A stretch of DNA of 36,206 bases from Thermoleophilia bacterium UBA6103 (GTDB lineage: Bacteria; Actinomycetota; Thermoleophilia; UBA2241). Shown here in pieces: positions 1-7,799 of the stretch (the stretch's first letter is position 1; the number at the start of each line of letters is the position of its first letter). The position numbers and the translations under genes are program-made. The notes under the pieces are model-generated. The model saw only the letters and a list, made by a program, of their open reading frames with translations, searched no databases and was not told the origin of the DNA. Location: assembly GCA_002423545.1 (NCBI GenBank), contig DIWP01000041.1:68644-104849 (forward strand), in the 5' to 3' direction.

Positions 1-683
1 GCGGCTACCAGATGCTCGGCCGCCGCATCCTCGATCCCGATCGGGTCGAGTCGGCGCAGACGGACGTGGAGGGCCTCGGTCTGCTGGACGTCGAGACCGT
101 CTTCACCGGCAACAAGCGCACCGTCCAGGTCGACGGTGAGCTGACCGGTGCCGCGCTCGGCCCGTCCGGCACGGGGTTGCGCGGCTATGAGATCCACATG
201 GGTCGCAGCATCCGCGGCGAGGGTGTGCGGCCGCTCCTGCGGCTGCGCGGCGAGGGCAGCGCAGCTCAAGCGGGAGAGGCGGCGGCAGTCGAAGCGGCCG
301 CAGTCGAAGCGGCCGCACATGATGCGCTCGCAGGCCGGGATGCGTGGCACGACGACGGAGGCGTCTCGTCTGACGGTGTCGTCTGCGGCTCCTACGTCCA
401 CGGGATCTTCGACCACCCCGGCCTGCGGACGGCCTTCCTCGACGGTCTACGGGCAGCGGCGGGACTGGCGCCATCGCCCGGGCCGGATCACGGATCTGAT
501 CCATCGCTCAGGCCGGGTGGCGGGTCCGATCAGTCACCGTGGTCGTCGGACCTGTCGTCTTTGGACGCATCTCCGGAAGTCGGCGGAGCCGGGAGGATCG
601 GGAGCGATATCGACCGTCTGGCCGACCACGTCGAAGCTCATCTCGACATGGCACTGCTCGATCGGATCATCGGTCTGGGGTGA
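1..683 (+). CDS. cobQ: Cobyric acid synthase, C-terminal part (cut by left edge)
   Basis: CobQ amidates cobyrinic acid side chains with glutamine as nitrogen donor, late in cobalamin synthesis. The window begins inside the glutamine amidotransferase domain: the first readable residues, GYQMLG, directly follow the nucleophilic Cys of the family motif (CGGYQ), which lies just left of the window. The partner histidine is seen in YVHGIFDHPGLR near base 400, and YEIHMG near base 190 is also typical. Two stretches are unusual: an Ala/Glu-rich insert (bases about 255-345) containing a 15-bp tandem repeat, and a Gly/Ser/Asp-rich stretch before the C-terminal helix. It converges with the Fur gene (21 bp between stops). 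Two more cobalamin genes follow at 1280, so this is the start of a cob cluster. The identity is well supported; whether the insert tolerates activity is unknown. Confidence 0.9.
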   Translation, partial: GYQMLGRRILDPDRVESAQTDVEGLGLLDVETVFTGNKRTVQVDGELTGAALGPSGTGLRGYEIHMGRSIRGEGVRPLLRLRGEGSAAQAGEAAAVEAAAVEAAAHDALAGRDAWHDDGGVSSDGVVCGSYVHGIFDHPGLRTAFLDGLRAAAGLAPSPGPDHGSDPSLRPGGGSDQSPWSSDLSSLDASPEVGGAGRIGSDIDRLADHVEAHLDMALLDRIIGLG

Positions 684-704
684 GCTGTGGGCCGACGCTG
701 TGGA

Positions 705-1160
705 TCAGAGATCGATGCCGCGGGCCTGACACTCCGGGCAGATGCCGTAGACCTCGAGGTGGTGACCGTAGATGGAGAATCCGGTCTCCGATTCCAGGCG
801 ACGCTGCAGCTCGGAGAGGTCGTTGTTACCGCTGAAGCCCACGACGCGCCGGCACTCGCCGCAGATGAGAGGGTGTCGATGGCCGACGCGAATGGCCGTG
901 TAGCAGACTTCACCGGCGCGGTCCTGTACGCGATGCAGCAGCCCCAGCTCGGCAAGCAGCGTGACGGTGCGGTAGACGGTCGCCTGGCCGATCCCTCGCG
1001 GCGCCAGGTCTTCCACCGCCTCGGGGATGGTCGCGGCGCGTTCGGAGTCGAGGAAGTAGCGCCAGACGTCGCGTCGCTGGCGGGTGAAGGGGATGCCTTT
1101 GGCCGCCAGGATAGGCCGGATGTCGAGATCGATCGGAGCGGTGTCTTTGCCTGAATCCAT
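705..1160 (-). CDS. Fur-family metal-responsive repressor
   Basis: This is a 151-residue winged-helix regulator of the Fur/Zur/PerR family. The N-terminal DNA-binding half carries the recognition-helix segment GQATVYRTVTLL (about 58-69). The C-terminal half has the metal-site signature GHRHPLICGEC (93-103) and two structural-zinc CxxC pairs (C100/C103 and C141/C144), with HH at 133-134. Length is normal. The ATG at 1158-1160 has no Shine-Dalgarno sequence; a -10-like GATAAT lies only about 12 bases upstream, so the mRNA may be leaderless. A Fur-box-like sequence overlaps this promoter, which suggests autoregulation. The gene sits convergent to cobQ and divergent from cobC/cobS, so control of cobalamin or metal genes is possible but inferred. 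Which metal or peroxide it senses cannot be decided from sequence alone. Confidence 0.9.
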   Translation of the reverse strand: MDSGKDTAPIDLDIRPILAAKGIPFTRQRRDVWRYFLDSERAATIPEAVEDLAPRGIGQATVYRTVTLLAELGLLHRVQDRAGEVCYTAIRVGHRHPLICGECRRVVGFSGNNDLSELQRRLESETGFSIYGHHLEVYGICPECQARGIDL

Positions 1161-1163
1161 ATG

Positions 1164-1178
1164 TGAGAACTATTATCG
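1164..1178. promoter_or_regulatory. Fur-box-like operator over the fur-family promoter
   Basis: TGAGAACTATTATCG matches the 7-1-7 Fur box TGATAATnATTATCA at 11 of 14 defined positions. It lies 4-18 bases upstream of the regulator's start codon. It covers a -10-like GATAAT (complement of 1172-1177). A perfect -35 TTGACA on the minus strand is at 1192-1197, but the 14-base spacing is short, so the exact -10 is uncertain (TAATAG with 16 bases is an alternative). Confidence 0.55.
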
Positions 1179-1279
1179 CCTTGTGTCACACTGTCAACCG
1201 TGGGTCGTGCGGCGCCGTCCGGCGGCCTCGACGGGAAGGCTGAGGAGGTCCGGCGGGACGCCTGAGGAGGTCGATATCG

Positions 1280-1891
1280 ATGGCTGAGCGCCTCATCCTG
1301 GTGCGCCACGGTGAGAGCGTCGGCGCCGGTGGTGGCCGCCTGCACGGCCACGACGACCGGCCGCTGTCGCCGCGCGGGCGCGAGCAGGCGCGCGCCCTCG
1401 CCGTCGAGCTGGCCGGCCTGCTGAGCTCCGGAGAGTCCGTCTGCTGCGTCGTCAGTCCGCTGCAGCGCACCCTGCAGACCGCCGAGCACGCGCTGGCCGG
1501 CTCCGGACTGGTGGTGGAGTCGCTGCCGGAACTCGTCGAGGTCGACGTCGGCGACTGGGAGGGACTCACGTTTGCCGAGGCCGTCGCTCGTTCGCCCGAA
1601 GAGGCCGAACGCTGGGCGTCGTGGCACCCCGATTTCGCGTTTCCCGGCGGTGAGAGCCTGGCGGCCTTCCTGAAGAGGGTCGGCCGGGTCTGCGACGATC
1701 TCCGCGAACGTCCGCAACAGACGGTGATCGCGTTCACTCACGGCGGCGTGATCCGCACCGCTCTCTGCCGGTTGCTGGGCCTCGACGCGCGAAGCTACCT
1801 GATCTTCGACGTGGGGCCGGCATGTGTGGTGACGGTGCGCATGCATGGGGAGCTCGGCGTCCTGAGCGGCATGAGGAACACGTCCGCATGA
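1280..1891 (+). CDS. cobC: Histidine phosphatase, probable alpha-ribazole phosphatase
   Basis: A 203-residue histidine phosphatase (phosphoglycerate-mutase-like) protein. It has the catalytic LVRHGES at 7-13 that carries the phosphohistidine, the conserved LSPRGREQA, and a late FTHGGVIRTAL supplying the second active-site histidine. In cobalamin clusters this family removes the phosphate from alpha-ribazole phosphate. The neighbour supports that role: the stop codon overlaps the cobS start as ATGA (1888-1891), so the two are translationally coupled. The ATG at 1280 follows GAGGAGG (1264-1270) at 9 bases. Membership of the superfamily is certain; the specific substrate rests on context. Confidence 0.82.
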   Translation: MAERLILVRHGESVGAGGGRLHGHDDRPLSPRGREQARALAVELAGLLSSGESVCCVVSPLQRTLQTAEHALAGSGLVVESLPELVEVDVGDWEGLTFAEAVARSPEEAERWASWHPDFAFPGGESLAAFLKRVGRVCDDLRERPQQTVIAFTHGGVIRTALCRLLGLDARSYLIFDVGPACVVTVRMHGELGVLSGMRNTSA

Positions 1892-2652
1892 GATCGTTGC
1901 TGGCGGCGACCAAGTTCCTCACTTCGGTACCGGTACCGTGGTCGTGGACCGGCGGCGAGGCCGGCGGTGAGCGGGCCCTGTCCCACAGCGTGCCGTGGTT
2001 CCCCGTCGTGGGGCTCGCCGCCGGCGGCGTGGCGGGCGCCGTCTGTCTGGGCCTGGAACGGATCCTGCCGGCGCTGCCGCTCTCGGCCGCCCTGGTCGCC
2101 GTGATGGCCGGCGTCTCCGGCGGCCTGCATCTCGATGGCCTGTCCGACAGCGCCGATGGGCTGCTCAGCTCGCGGCCTCGCGAGCGTGCCCTCGAGATCA
2201 TGAAGGACAGTCACGTCGGCGCCATGGGGGTCATCGCGATCGTCATGGTGGTGCTGGCCAAGTTCGCGCTGCTCGTCTCCGTTCCCGACGACTCACGCTG
2301 GTGGCTTGTGGTACTGGCCGTGTTCGCCGGTCGCTGCAGTCTTCCGGTGACGATGATGCTGCTGCGCTACGCGCGGTCGGAGGGCGGTCTGGCGACCGTG
2401 TTCGCGGCGTCGCTGAGGCCGGCGGCGCGACGCTGGGGTACGCTTGCCTGGACCGTCGTCGTGGCTCTTGCCGCCGGCTACCTGATCGGCGGCTGGGTAG
2501 GCCTGGCCGCCTGCGGCGCCGGCCTCGCGGCGGCGCTGCTGTGGACCGGCTACACCAGATACCGTCTGGGCGGCTACACGGGCGACACCCTCGGTGCCGG
2601 CTGCGAGCTGGTGGAGCTTGTGCCGCTCATGGTAGCGGTCGTCTGGAGCTGA
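1888..2652 (+). CDS. cobS: Adenosylcobinamide-GDP ribazoletransferase
   Basis: CobS joins alpha-ribazole (or its phosphate) to adenosylcobinamide-GDP, the last step that attaches the lower ligand of vitamin B12, at the cytoplasmic membrane. The 254-residue product starts MRSLLAATKFLTSVPVP, the usual CobS opening (LxxxxxLTxxPV). It carries the hallmark GLHLDGLSDSADGL around residues 80-93 and several hydrophobic segments of an integral membrane enzyme. I chose ATG 1888 rather than an earlier in-frame ATG because it overlaps the cobC stop (ATGA) and gives the family's normal N-terminus. The gene ends 55 bp before the convergent ferredoxin gene. The cob set here (cobQ, cobC-like, cobS) covers late assembly; cobU/cobT are not in the window. 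Confidence 0.93.
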   Translation: MRSLLAATKFLTSVPVPWSWTGGEAGGERALSHSVPWFPVVGLAAGGVAGAVCLGLERILPALPLSAALVAVMAGVSGGLHLDGLSDSADGLLSSRPRERALEIMKDSHVGAMGVIAIVMVVLAKFALLVSVPDDSRWWLVVLAVFAGRCSLPVTMMLLRYARSEGGLATVFAASLRPAARRWGTLAWTVVVALAAGYLIGGWVGLAACGAGLAAALLWTGYTRYRLGGYTGDTLGAGCELVELVPLMVAVVWS

Positions 2653-2707
2653 CGGGTCGCCGGCCGTCTCCCATCCGGAGCCCGTCGAGCTGGACCGCGC
2701 CGGCGCG

Positions 2708-4492
2708 TCAGTACTCCTGGCCCGGCTCCGACCATTCCTCTCCCTGGCCGCCGCCATTCCTCTGCCCGTTCCCCTGTCCGCCGCCTTGACCCTGCCCGCC
2801 GGCCTGACCTTGGCCGCCGCCTTGACCCTGACCACTGCCGCCCTCTGACGACGGCGGCAGTTCGGCGAGCGGGCGCACGGTGATGGCTGCCACGCCCGCC
2901 ACCGGGCAGGCGTTCTCGCAGGTGCCGCAGCCGATGCAGCGACCGGGGCGCACGACGGGATAGGCGATGAACTCTTCGAGACCATCGGGCATCACCACGG
3001 TCTTGCCCTGCCCCAGGCGGACGGCGTTGCCGGGCACGGGGCAGACCTCGTTGCAGATCACGCAGGCGATGTCTTTGGACCACGGCAGACAGCGTGTGCG
3101 GTCGATGATGGCCGTGCCGATGACCGCTTGGCGTTTGGAGCTCAATCGCAAGGCCGGGATGGCATCGGATGGGCAGACGGTGCCGCAGGCGTTGCATGTG
3201 TATTCGCAGTAGCCGCGACGCGGCTCGAGGACGGGCGTCCAGAATCCCGCCGCGCCGGCCTGCCCGCCGGCCGGCTGCAGGCCCGATGTGGGGCAGACGC
3301 TCACGCAGGCCCCACAGCGCAGGCAGGTCGAGAGGAAGTCGTCCTCGTCGGTGACGCCCGGTGGGCGCAGCACGGCGCGCGGACGCTCGCCTTGCCAGGG
3401 CCCGGTCCCCAGAAGCGCCACGGCGCCGACACCGAGGACCGTGGACGCCAGCACCTCGCGGCGGCCGGGATCGTAGGGCTGCCACGGTCCCGTCGTGCGG
3501 GCGCGGCCGAAGCGCATGGACGCGCCGTCGGGACAGGCCACCAGGCAGTCGAGGCACATGGTGCACTCGGAGGTCACGACGGTCGTGCCGCCGCCGGGAC
3601 AGCGTGCGCCGCTGGCTGCCGCCGCGGGGGCATGCTCTGCCGCCGGCGTGATTGCGGCGTCCGCCGGGTCGCCCTCAGTGGCCGCCGGTGTCTCCTCGAC
3701 GTCGGCCACCTCGATGGCTCCCAGCCTGCAGGCGCTGGCGCAGCGACGGCAGCCGCTGCACGACTCGTTCACCAGCGGCCGGAAGAGGGCGAACTTGCTG
3801 AAGGCTCCCAGCAGGGCGCCGAGGGGGCAGAGGTAGCGGCACCAGAAACGGTCGGCGAGCAGGTTGAGCGCCATCACGGCGACGAAGATGCCGCCGATGA
3901 CGATGCCCTGCCAGAAGAACGGCTGCGTGCGGGGCAGCACCGTGCCTCGCACGGACGTGTTCACCCAGTCGACCGCTCCCGACAGCCAGCTCACGTCGCC
4001 GGCCAGAGACTCGATGCCGCGCACGGCTCCGTCGATGAGAGGTACGACGGCGGTCGCCACCGTGCGGTTGAAGATCGTGATGGGATCGAGGACCAGGAAG
4101 CTCAGCGATCCGAACGCCGCCATCACGACGATCGTCGCCAGCAGCACGTACTTGACGGTCCGCCAGCGCGGTGAGATCCGCGCCTCCCGTCGTGTCGCGC
4201 TCTTGAAGCGTACGTACTCGAGGGTCGTCCCCAGTGGGCAGATCCAGCCGCACCAGACACGGCCCAGCACCACCGTCAGTGCCAGAGTGCCGAACGCCCA
4301 CGCCATCCCCGTGATCCAGGTGCGCCCGGCCAGCATGGCCGTGAGGGCCGCCAGCGGGTCGAACGGGAAGAGACCCTCGGCTGCTCTCCCCGGTGTGAAG
4401 CTCTGGAACGTGGCGAAGCCGACGACCAGAAAGAAGAGCAGGAAGCCGAACTGGACGACGCGTCGCAGCCGGCGCGCGGTGCGACGGCTCAC
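2708..4492 (-). CDS. Membrane polyferredoxin, NapH/NapG-like fusion
   Basis: A 594-residue membrane-bound iron-sulfur protein, probably passing electrons between a quinone pool and a redox partner. The N-terminal half resembles NapH: hydrophobic segments at about 12-30, 62-77, 113-135 and 193-212, and two CxxxCP motifs at 81-86 (WCGWICPLG) and 218-223 (WCRYLCPLG). Ferredoxin-type cysteine clusters follow at 245-255, 310-320, 390-400, 429-440, 477-484 and 519-529. Between the second and third is RREVLASTVLGVGAVALLG (344-362), which looks like an internal twin-arginine-type signal or anchor, as at the start of NapG. The protein therefore looks like NapH and NapG fused. The last 45 residues are a Gly/Gln repeat tail. 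It starts 10 bp after the DUF362 stop, so the two are one operon. The electron donor and acceptor are unknown; no nitrate reductase genes are nearby. Confidence 0.82.
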   Translation of the reverse strand: MSRRTARRLRRVVQFGFLLFFLVVGFATFQSFTPGRAAEGLFPFDPLAALTAMLAGRTWITGMAWAFGTLALTVVLGRVWCGWICPLGTTLEYVRFKSATRREARISPRWRTVKYVLLATIVVMAAFGSLSFLVLDPITIFNRTVATAVVPLIDGAVRGIESLAGDVSWLSGAVDWVNTSVRGTVLPRTQPFFWQGIVIGGIFVAVMALNLLADRFWCRYLCPLGALLGAFSKFALFRPLVNESCSGCRRCASACRLGAIEVADVEETPAATEGDPADAAITPAAEHAPAAAASGARCPGGGTTVVTSECTMCLDCLVACPDGASMRFGRARTTGPWQPYDPGRREVLASTVLGVGAVALLGTGPWQGERPRAVLRPPGVTDEDDFLSTCLRCGACVSVCPTSGLQPAGGQAGAAGFWTPVLEPRRGYCEYTCNACGTVCPSDAIPALRLSSKRQAVIGTAIIDRTRCLPWSKDIACVICNEVCPVPGNAVRLGQGKTVVMPDGLEEFIAYPVVRPGRCIGCGTCENACPVAGVAAITVRPLAELPPSSEGGSGQGQGGGQGQAGGQGQGGGQGNGQRNGGGQGEEWSEPGQEY

Positions 4493-4502
4493 CGGCGGCC
4501 TC

Positions 4503-5477
4503 TCAGACCGTGACCTTCTTGATGCTGAGCCGGGCGAGGTCGATGCGGCCCAGCTTCAGCGTGGCGGCGTTCTTCAGGTGCGGCACCGCCGCCGGCGAGA
4601 TACCCAGCAGGTACTTGGCGGTGTAGGCGTCGGCGGCGACCGGGTCGCGACTGGCGAGCACGGTGTAGCGCTTGCGCACACTTCCCAGGTCGGTGCCGCC
4701 GGGTCCGTTCCGTACTCGTGCCCGGGTGCCGTCGACGACGGTGAGGTCGGGCCGCATCAGCCGCACGAGGTCGGGGATGTTGACGCTGAGCCCGCGGTTC
4801 TTGTCGTGCAGGCCGCCCATGTTCTCGCAGCAGCCCATGAGGCCCTTGCAGGCTCCCGTCACGACCGCCCCGCCGTGGTTCTTGGCGATCGGGACGTCGA
4901 TGAGTACGTCGCACTCCATGATGTCGCGGTAGACCGGCCAGGTCTTGATACTGCTGCCCTTGGGGATGCGGTACGTCTTGAACCGCGAGCCGCTCATGAC
5001 GACGATCTTGCCACCGGCCTTGCTGACCGCGCTGGAGATGCCGCTCTTCTTGTACGACTCCAGCGCCCCGCCGCCGCACGGGTTGTCCATGACCGTGACC
5101 TTGCGGGCGCCGGCCTTGAGAGCTTCGCGAACGACGGTGGCGACCACTGTGGGATTGGTCGTGCACGCTTGGGCGGGCGTGCGCGGCCCATAGATGTTGG
5201 GCTTCACCACCACCCAGTCGCCCTTGTGGACGAACCGACCCATGCCGCCGAGGTTGTCGATCGCGGTGCGTGTGAGCTTCGCCACGTGACTGCCGTTGAG
5301 GCTGTGCCCGCGGGCGACCGAGATGTAGGGCAGCGTGGCAGCGTCGGCGTCGTCGACGTCCAGGTCCGGTGCTACCTCGCCGAGCAACTCCTGGGCGCCC
5401 GGCAGAAACGTGACACCGATCGTCGCGCCGCCGATGAGGCCGAGGAACTCGGCTCGGCTCAGGTGCTCCTTGCTCAC
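4503..5477 (-). CDS. DUF362-family protein with Tat-like signal
   Basis: A 324-residue DUF362 protein. The N-terminus LSRAEFLGLIGGATIGVTFLPGA (residues 6-28, quoted in part) looks like a Tat or membrane-anchor signal, suggesting export or membrane attachment. The DUF362 core shows GDWVVVKPNIYG (about 87-98), MDNPCGGG (about 131-138), DVPIAKNHGGAVVTGACKGLMGC and the late DPVAADAYTAKYLLG. Start is GTG 5475-5477 preceded by GGGAGG (5484-5489) at 6 bases. It is the first gene of an operon with the membrane polyferredoxin 10 bp downstream, and proteins of this family often sit beside or are fused to ferredoxin domains. A shared redox task is likely, but the family's biochemical activity is unknown to me and I do not assign one. 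Confidence 0.85.
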   Translation of the reverse strand: MSKEHLSRAEFLGLIGGATIGVTFLPGAQELLGEVAPDLDVDDADAATLPYISVARGHSLNGSHVAKLTRTAIDNLGGMGRFVHKGDWVVVKPNIYGPRTPAQACTTNPTVVATVVREALKAGARKVTVMDNPCGGGALESYKKSGISSAVSKAGGKIVVMSGSRFKTYRIPKGSSIKTWPVYRDIMECDVLIDVPIAKNHGGAVVTGACKGLMGCCENMGGLHDKNRGLSVNIPDLVRLMRPDLTVVDGTRARVRNGPGGTDLGSVRKRYTVLASRDPVAADAYTAKYLLGISPAAVPHLKNAATLKLGRIDLARLSIKKVTV

Positions 5478-5642
5478 GTCTGGCCTCCCACTCCGTGGGC
5501 CTGCAAAGTCGGATAGGCAACGTCCGTGATCGTAGCACGAGCATCCGCGGCCGGAGGGCCGGCGGCGTTGCCGGATCAGGCTGCGGTCACACGTCCCTCG
5601 TCTCTGAGAGCTGCGATGGACTCGGCCGGGACCGGGGTCCGC

Positions 5643-6701
5643 TCACGGGCTGTCGGAGCGCAGAGCGGCGACGAGCTGCGCCGGCGAGAGGCCGTCACTG
5701 ACCCGCACGCGCTTGAGCCGGAACGGCTCGTCCCGGCTCGCGAACCCGCGATCGGTGGTCGTGGCGCCACGATAGCCGGCCGCCTCGACGGCCGCCACCA
5801 CCTCGTCGTCGTAGCGGCCGGCCGGGTAGCAGAAGAAGTCGACCGGCACGCCGAGCTGCTCGCGCAGCACCTCCCGGCTGCCGGCTACCTCATCCTTCAG
5901 CTGGGCTGCGTCGAGGGTGGTCAAGTCGGGGTGGGTGAGGCTGTGCGAGCCGATTTCCCAGCCGGCGACCGCCAGCAGACGGACCTGAGCCAGCAGACGC
6001 GGGCTCTCGTCGAGCACCTTCCAGTCGGCGTTCAGCAGCCCTTTCCATCCGTACTCCTGCATGATCGGGGCGGCCACGAGGTAGTGGCTGGGGTAGCCGT
6101 CGTCGAAGGAGATCACGACCGGTCTGTCAGGTAGCGTCGCCTCGCCGGCCCAGGCGTCGAGGACGCGACCGAGCGAGACGGCCTGGTACCCCTCGTCATG
6201 CAGGTACCTCATCTGACGGGCGAAGGTCGCGGGCCGCACGTAGAGCTCCGGGTAGGCGGCATCGGCCGGCGCGTCCGCGATGAGGTGATACATCAGGATC
6301 GGGACGACCGCCCGACTGGGCTCCGCCGCTACAGCCGTCGCCTGGGTGGCACCGCCTGCGCCGCCGACCGCCGTCTCGCCGTCCCCCCGCGTCAACGCCA
6401 CGGCGGTGGCCGTCACGGCCGCCAGCAGCAGCACAGCCGCGCCTGCGATGATGAGCAGACGCCGCCGCCCCGCCGATGGGGCGCTGGTCGTCCGGGCGGG
6501 CGGCCGGCGCACGACAGTGTCGGTACCTTCTTGCGCCTCGCCGGCCTTGGCATGCGCGTCCCAGTCGTCGGGAGCGCGAAAGCGGTCGGGGACATCCCAG
6601 ATCGAGGGCTCCTGCGACGGTGGTCCGTCCTCGTGCGACTGTGGGATGTCGGGTGCTCGCGGGGGCTCGTTGGGCGGTGCGGCGCTCACGGGATCATCCA
6701 C
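5643..6701 (-). CDS. Membrane-anchored polysaccharide deacetylase (NodB fold)
   Basis: A 352-residue protein with a Pro/Asp-rich cytoplasmic N-terminus (1-79), one membrane helix (about 80-103), an Ala/Gly linker and an external NodB-type carbohydrate esterase domain (133-350). Family motifs are visible: PILMYHLI (134-141), ISFDDG (197-202, catalytic Asp and metal Asp), HSLTH (253-257, two metal-binding His) and CYPAGRYD (291-298). It probably removes acetyl groups from peptidoglycan or a surface polysaccharide. Start is GTG 6699-6701, which overlaps the end of the upstream membrane-protein gene by 8 bp, so the two are coupled; no strong Shine-Dalgarno is seen. The substrate cannot be told from the sequence. 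Confidence 0.9.
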   Translation of the reverse strand: MDDPVSAAPPNEPPRAPDIPQSHEDGPPSQEPSIWDVPDRFRAPDDWDAHAKAGEAQEGTDTVVRRPPARTTSAPSAGRRRLLIIAGAAVLLLAAVTATAVALTRGDGETAVGGAGGATQATAVAAEPSRAVVPILMYHLIADAPADAAYPELYVRPATFARQMRYLHDEGYQAVSLGRVLDAWAGEATLPDRPVVISFDDGYPSHYLVAAPIMQEYGWKGLLNADWKVLDESPRLLAQVRLLAVAGWEIGSHSLTHPDLTTLDAAQLKDEVAGSREVLREQLGVPVDFFCYPAGRYDDEVVAAVEAAGYRGATTTDRGFASRDEPFRLKRVRVSDGLSPAQLVAALRSDSP

Positions 6702-7059
6702 CCAGCACCATCAGCAGCACGACCACACCCACAAGACCGAGCATGCACGGACCGCCGACCAGCAGAGCCGGCCGCAGCAGGCGCATGGAGCCTTTCGGCT
6801 GGCGCTCGGTGATGTTGCGGCCGACCTGGTTCATGAACCAGCGGGTCTGCATGTCGCTGAGCTGCTCCGGCGTCGGTTCGTCGGGGCCGCTGTGCACCGG
6901 CAGCGGGATACCGCCGACGAACAACGACAGGATCGTCACGCTGACGGTGACGTAGAGGAAGGCCCGCGCGCCGAGCAGATAGCCGAGCAGCACGGCGAGG
7001 CCGAGCAGTACCACGCCCGTGCCGAGCAGCAGGTATGTCCACGTTCGTCCGCGGAGCAA
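6694..7059 (-). CDS. Small membrane protein of unknown function
   Basis: A 121-residue protein with two hydrophobic segments near the N-terminus (TYLLLGTGVVLLGLAVLLGY and AFLYVTVSVTILSLFVGG), a polar middle (PDEPTPEQLSDMQTRWFMNQVGRN) and a C-terminal hydrophobic stretch (LLVGGPCMLGLVGVVVLLMV). No family recognised. The reading frame stays open far upstream, but that part overlaps a strong inverted repeat and another gene, so I reject it. The chosen TTG (7057-7059) follows GAGAGGA (complement of 7068-7074) at 8 bases. The stop overlaps the start of the polysaccharide deacetylase, so it probably supports the same envelope function. Gene real, start moderately sure. Confidence 0.65.
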   Translation of the reverse strand: MLRGRTWTYLLLGTGVVLLGLAVLLGYLLGARAFLYVTVSVTILSLFVGGIPLPVHSGPDEPTPEQLSDMQTRWFMNQVGRNITERQPKGSMRLLRPALLVGGPCMLGLVGVVVLLMVLGG

Positions 7060-7167
7060 GCGCAGCGTCCTCTCAGGATCAGGAGCATGACCGACGACCG
7101 GCGGGCTCTGCAGCTCGCCGTCGATCGAGAATGATACCGCCCCCGCGCGGCAACGGCGGCCCCGCCG

Positions 7168-7230
7168 CCTGAGCAGAGAGGGGCGGGGCGTCACCGCGAT
7201 GCGGTGACGCCCCGCCCTCACCTCTCTCAG
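7168..7230. terminator. Large inverted repeat, likely bidirectional hairpin
   Basis: A perfect 17-bp inverted repeat has arms 7181-7197 and 7201-7217 with a 3-base loop (GAT). The flanks continue it imperfectly (CTGAG..GAGAG on the left, CTCTC.TCAGG on the right). It sits in the 239-bp gap between the ferritin-like gene and the small membrane protein gene, both on the minus strand. There is no T-run on either side, so it is not a textbook intrinsic terminator. It could stop transcription, protect an RNA end, or be a mobile repeat; copies elsewhere in the genome would decide. Confidence 0.6.
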
Positions 7231-7298
7231 GCGCGGATCGGCAGACGCAGCCGACGCGCTGCTTCCGGACGTCGGCGGCAGTCCACCGCCGGATCGCC

Positions 7299-7745
7299 TC
7301 AGAGCATGCCGCGCAGCTCCGCCGCCTTCTCGCGCTCCTGCTTGGCCGCCCGCTTGAACGCGCGGGCCGCCGCCGCGAGCACATCGTCGGCGTGAGCCAC
7401 GAAGTCCTCGTGGAACGCCGCCACGTCCTCCTCGGCGGCGATGACCTGCTCGGCCGCCGCCGGCCAGCTTTTCGCCGGCTCGGCGGTCAGCTCGGCCAGA
7501 TACTGTCGGCCGTGGAAGTCGCTGATCGGCTCGAGGGTCATCTCGTTGACCTCCTGCCGGATCGTGCGGAACTTCTGCACGCGGTCCTCGTGTGTGCAGA
7601 CAAGCTCTTCGAGCTTGGCCCGCCATGTCTCGTCGGGCGCCAGGCCCTGCGCGGCGGCGGCGAGATCCGCGGCCGCGCCTTCGGCTTCGAGGGCGAAGCG
7701 GAACGCCGTCCCGAAGTTGGTGATCTCAGGAAAGTCGCGAGCCAC
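7299..7745 (-). CDS. Ferritin-like (rubrerythrin-related) helical protein
   Basis: A 148-residue, almost fully helical protein. The pattern suggests a four-helix ferritin-like bundle: helix 1 with FALEAEGAAADLAAA, helix 2 with LEELVCTHEDRVQKF, a connection, helix 3 with AAEEDVAAFHEDF and a charged C-terminal helix. E and ExxH-type residues fall where rubrerythrin-like proteins bind iron, but I cannot confirm a complete di-iron site, so it may be a ligand-poor relative. The start is GTG 7743-7745, because AAAGGAG (complement of 7751-7757) lies 5 bases upstream; an earlier GTG at 7761-7763 would place that site inside the gene. It is 54 bp downstream of the aldehyde dehydrogenase start region's 3' end on the same strand. 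Family assignment is an inference from helix pattern only. Confidence 0.6.
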   Translation of the reverse strand: MARDFPEITNFGTAFRFALEAEGAAADLAAAAQGLAPDETWRAKLEELVCTHEDRVQKFRTIRQEVNEMTLEPISDFHGRQYLAELTAEPAKSWPAAAEQVIAAEEDVAAFHEDFVAHADDVLAAAARAFKRAAKQEREKAAELRGML

Positions 7746-7799
7746 CTTGTCTCCTTTGTCCACTGGGTGGAACGCTTGTACCCGTCGCTCGGCTTCCCC

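Noticed and set aside
7060..7626. 310-codon frame extending the small membrane protein upstream
   Set aside because: It runs through the large inverted repeat and overlaps the ferritin-like gene in another frame; a ribosome site points to TTG 7059.
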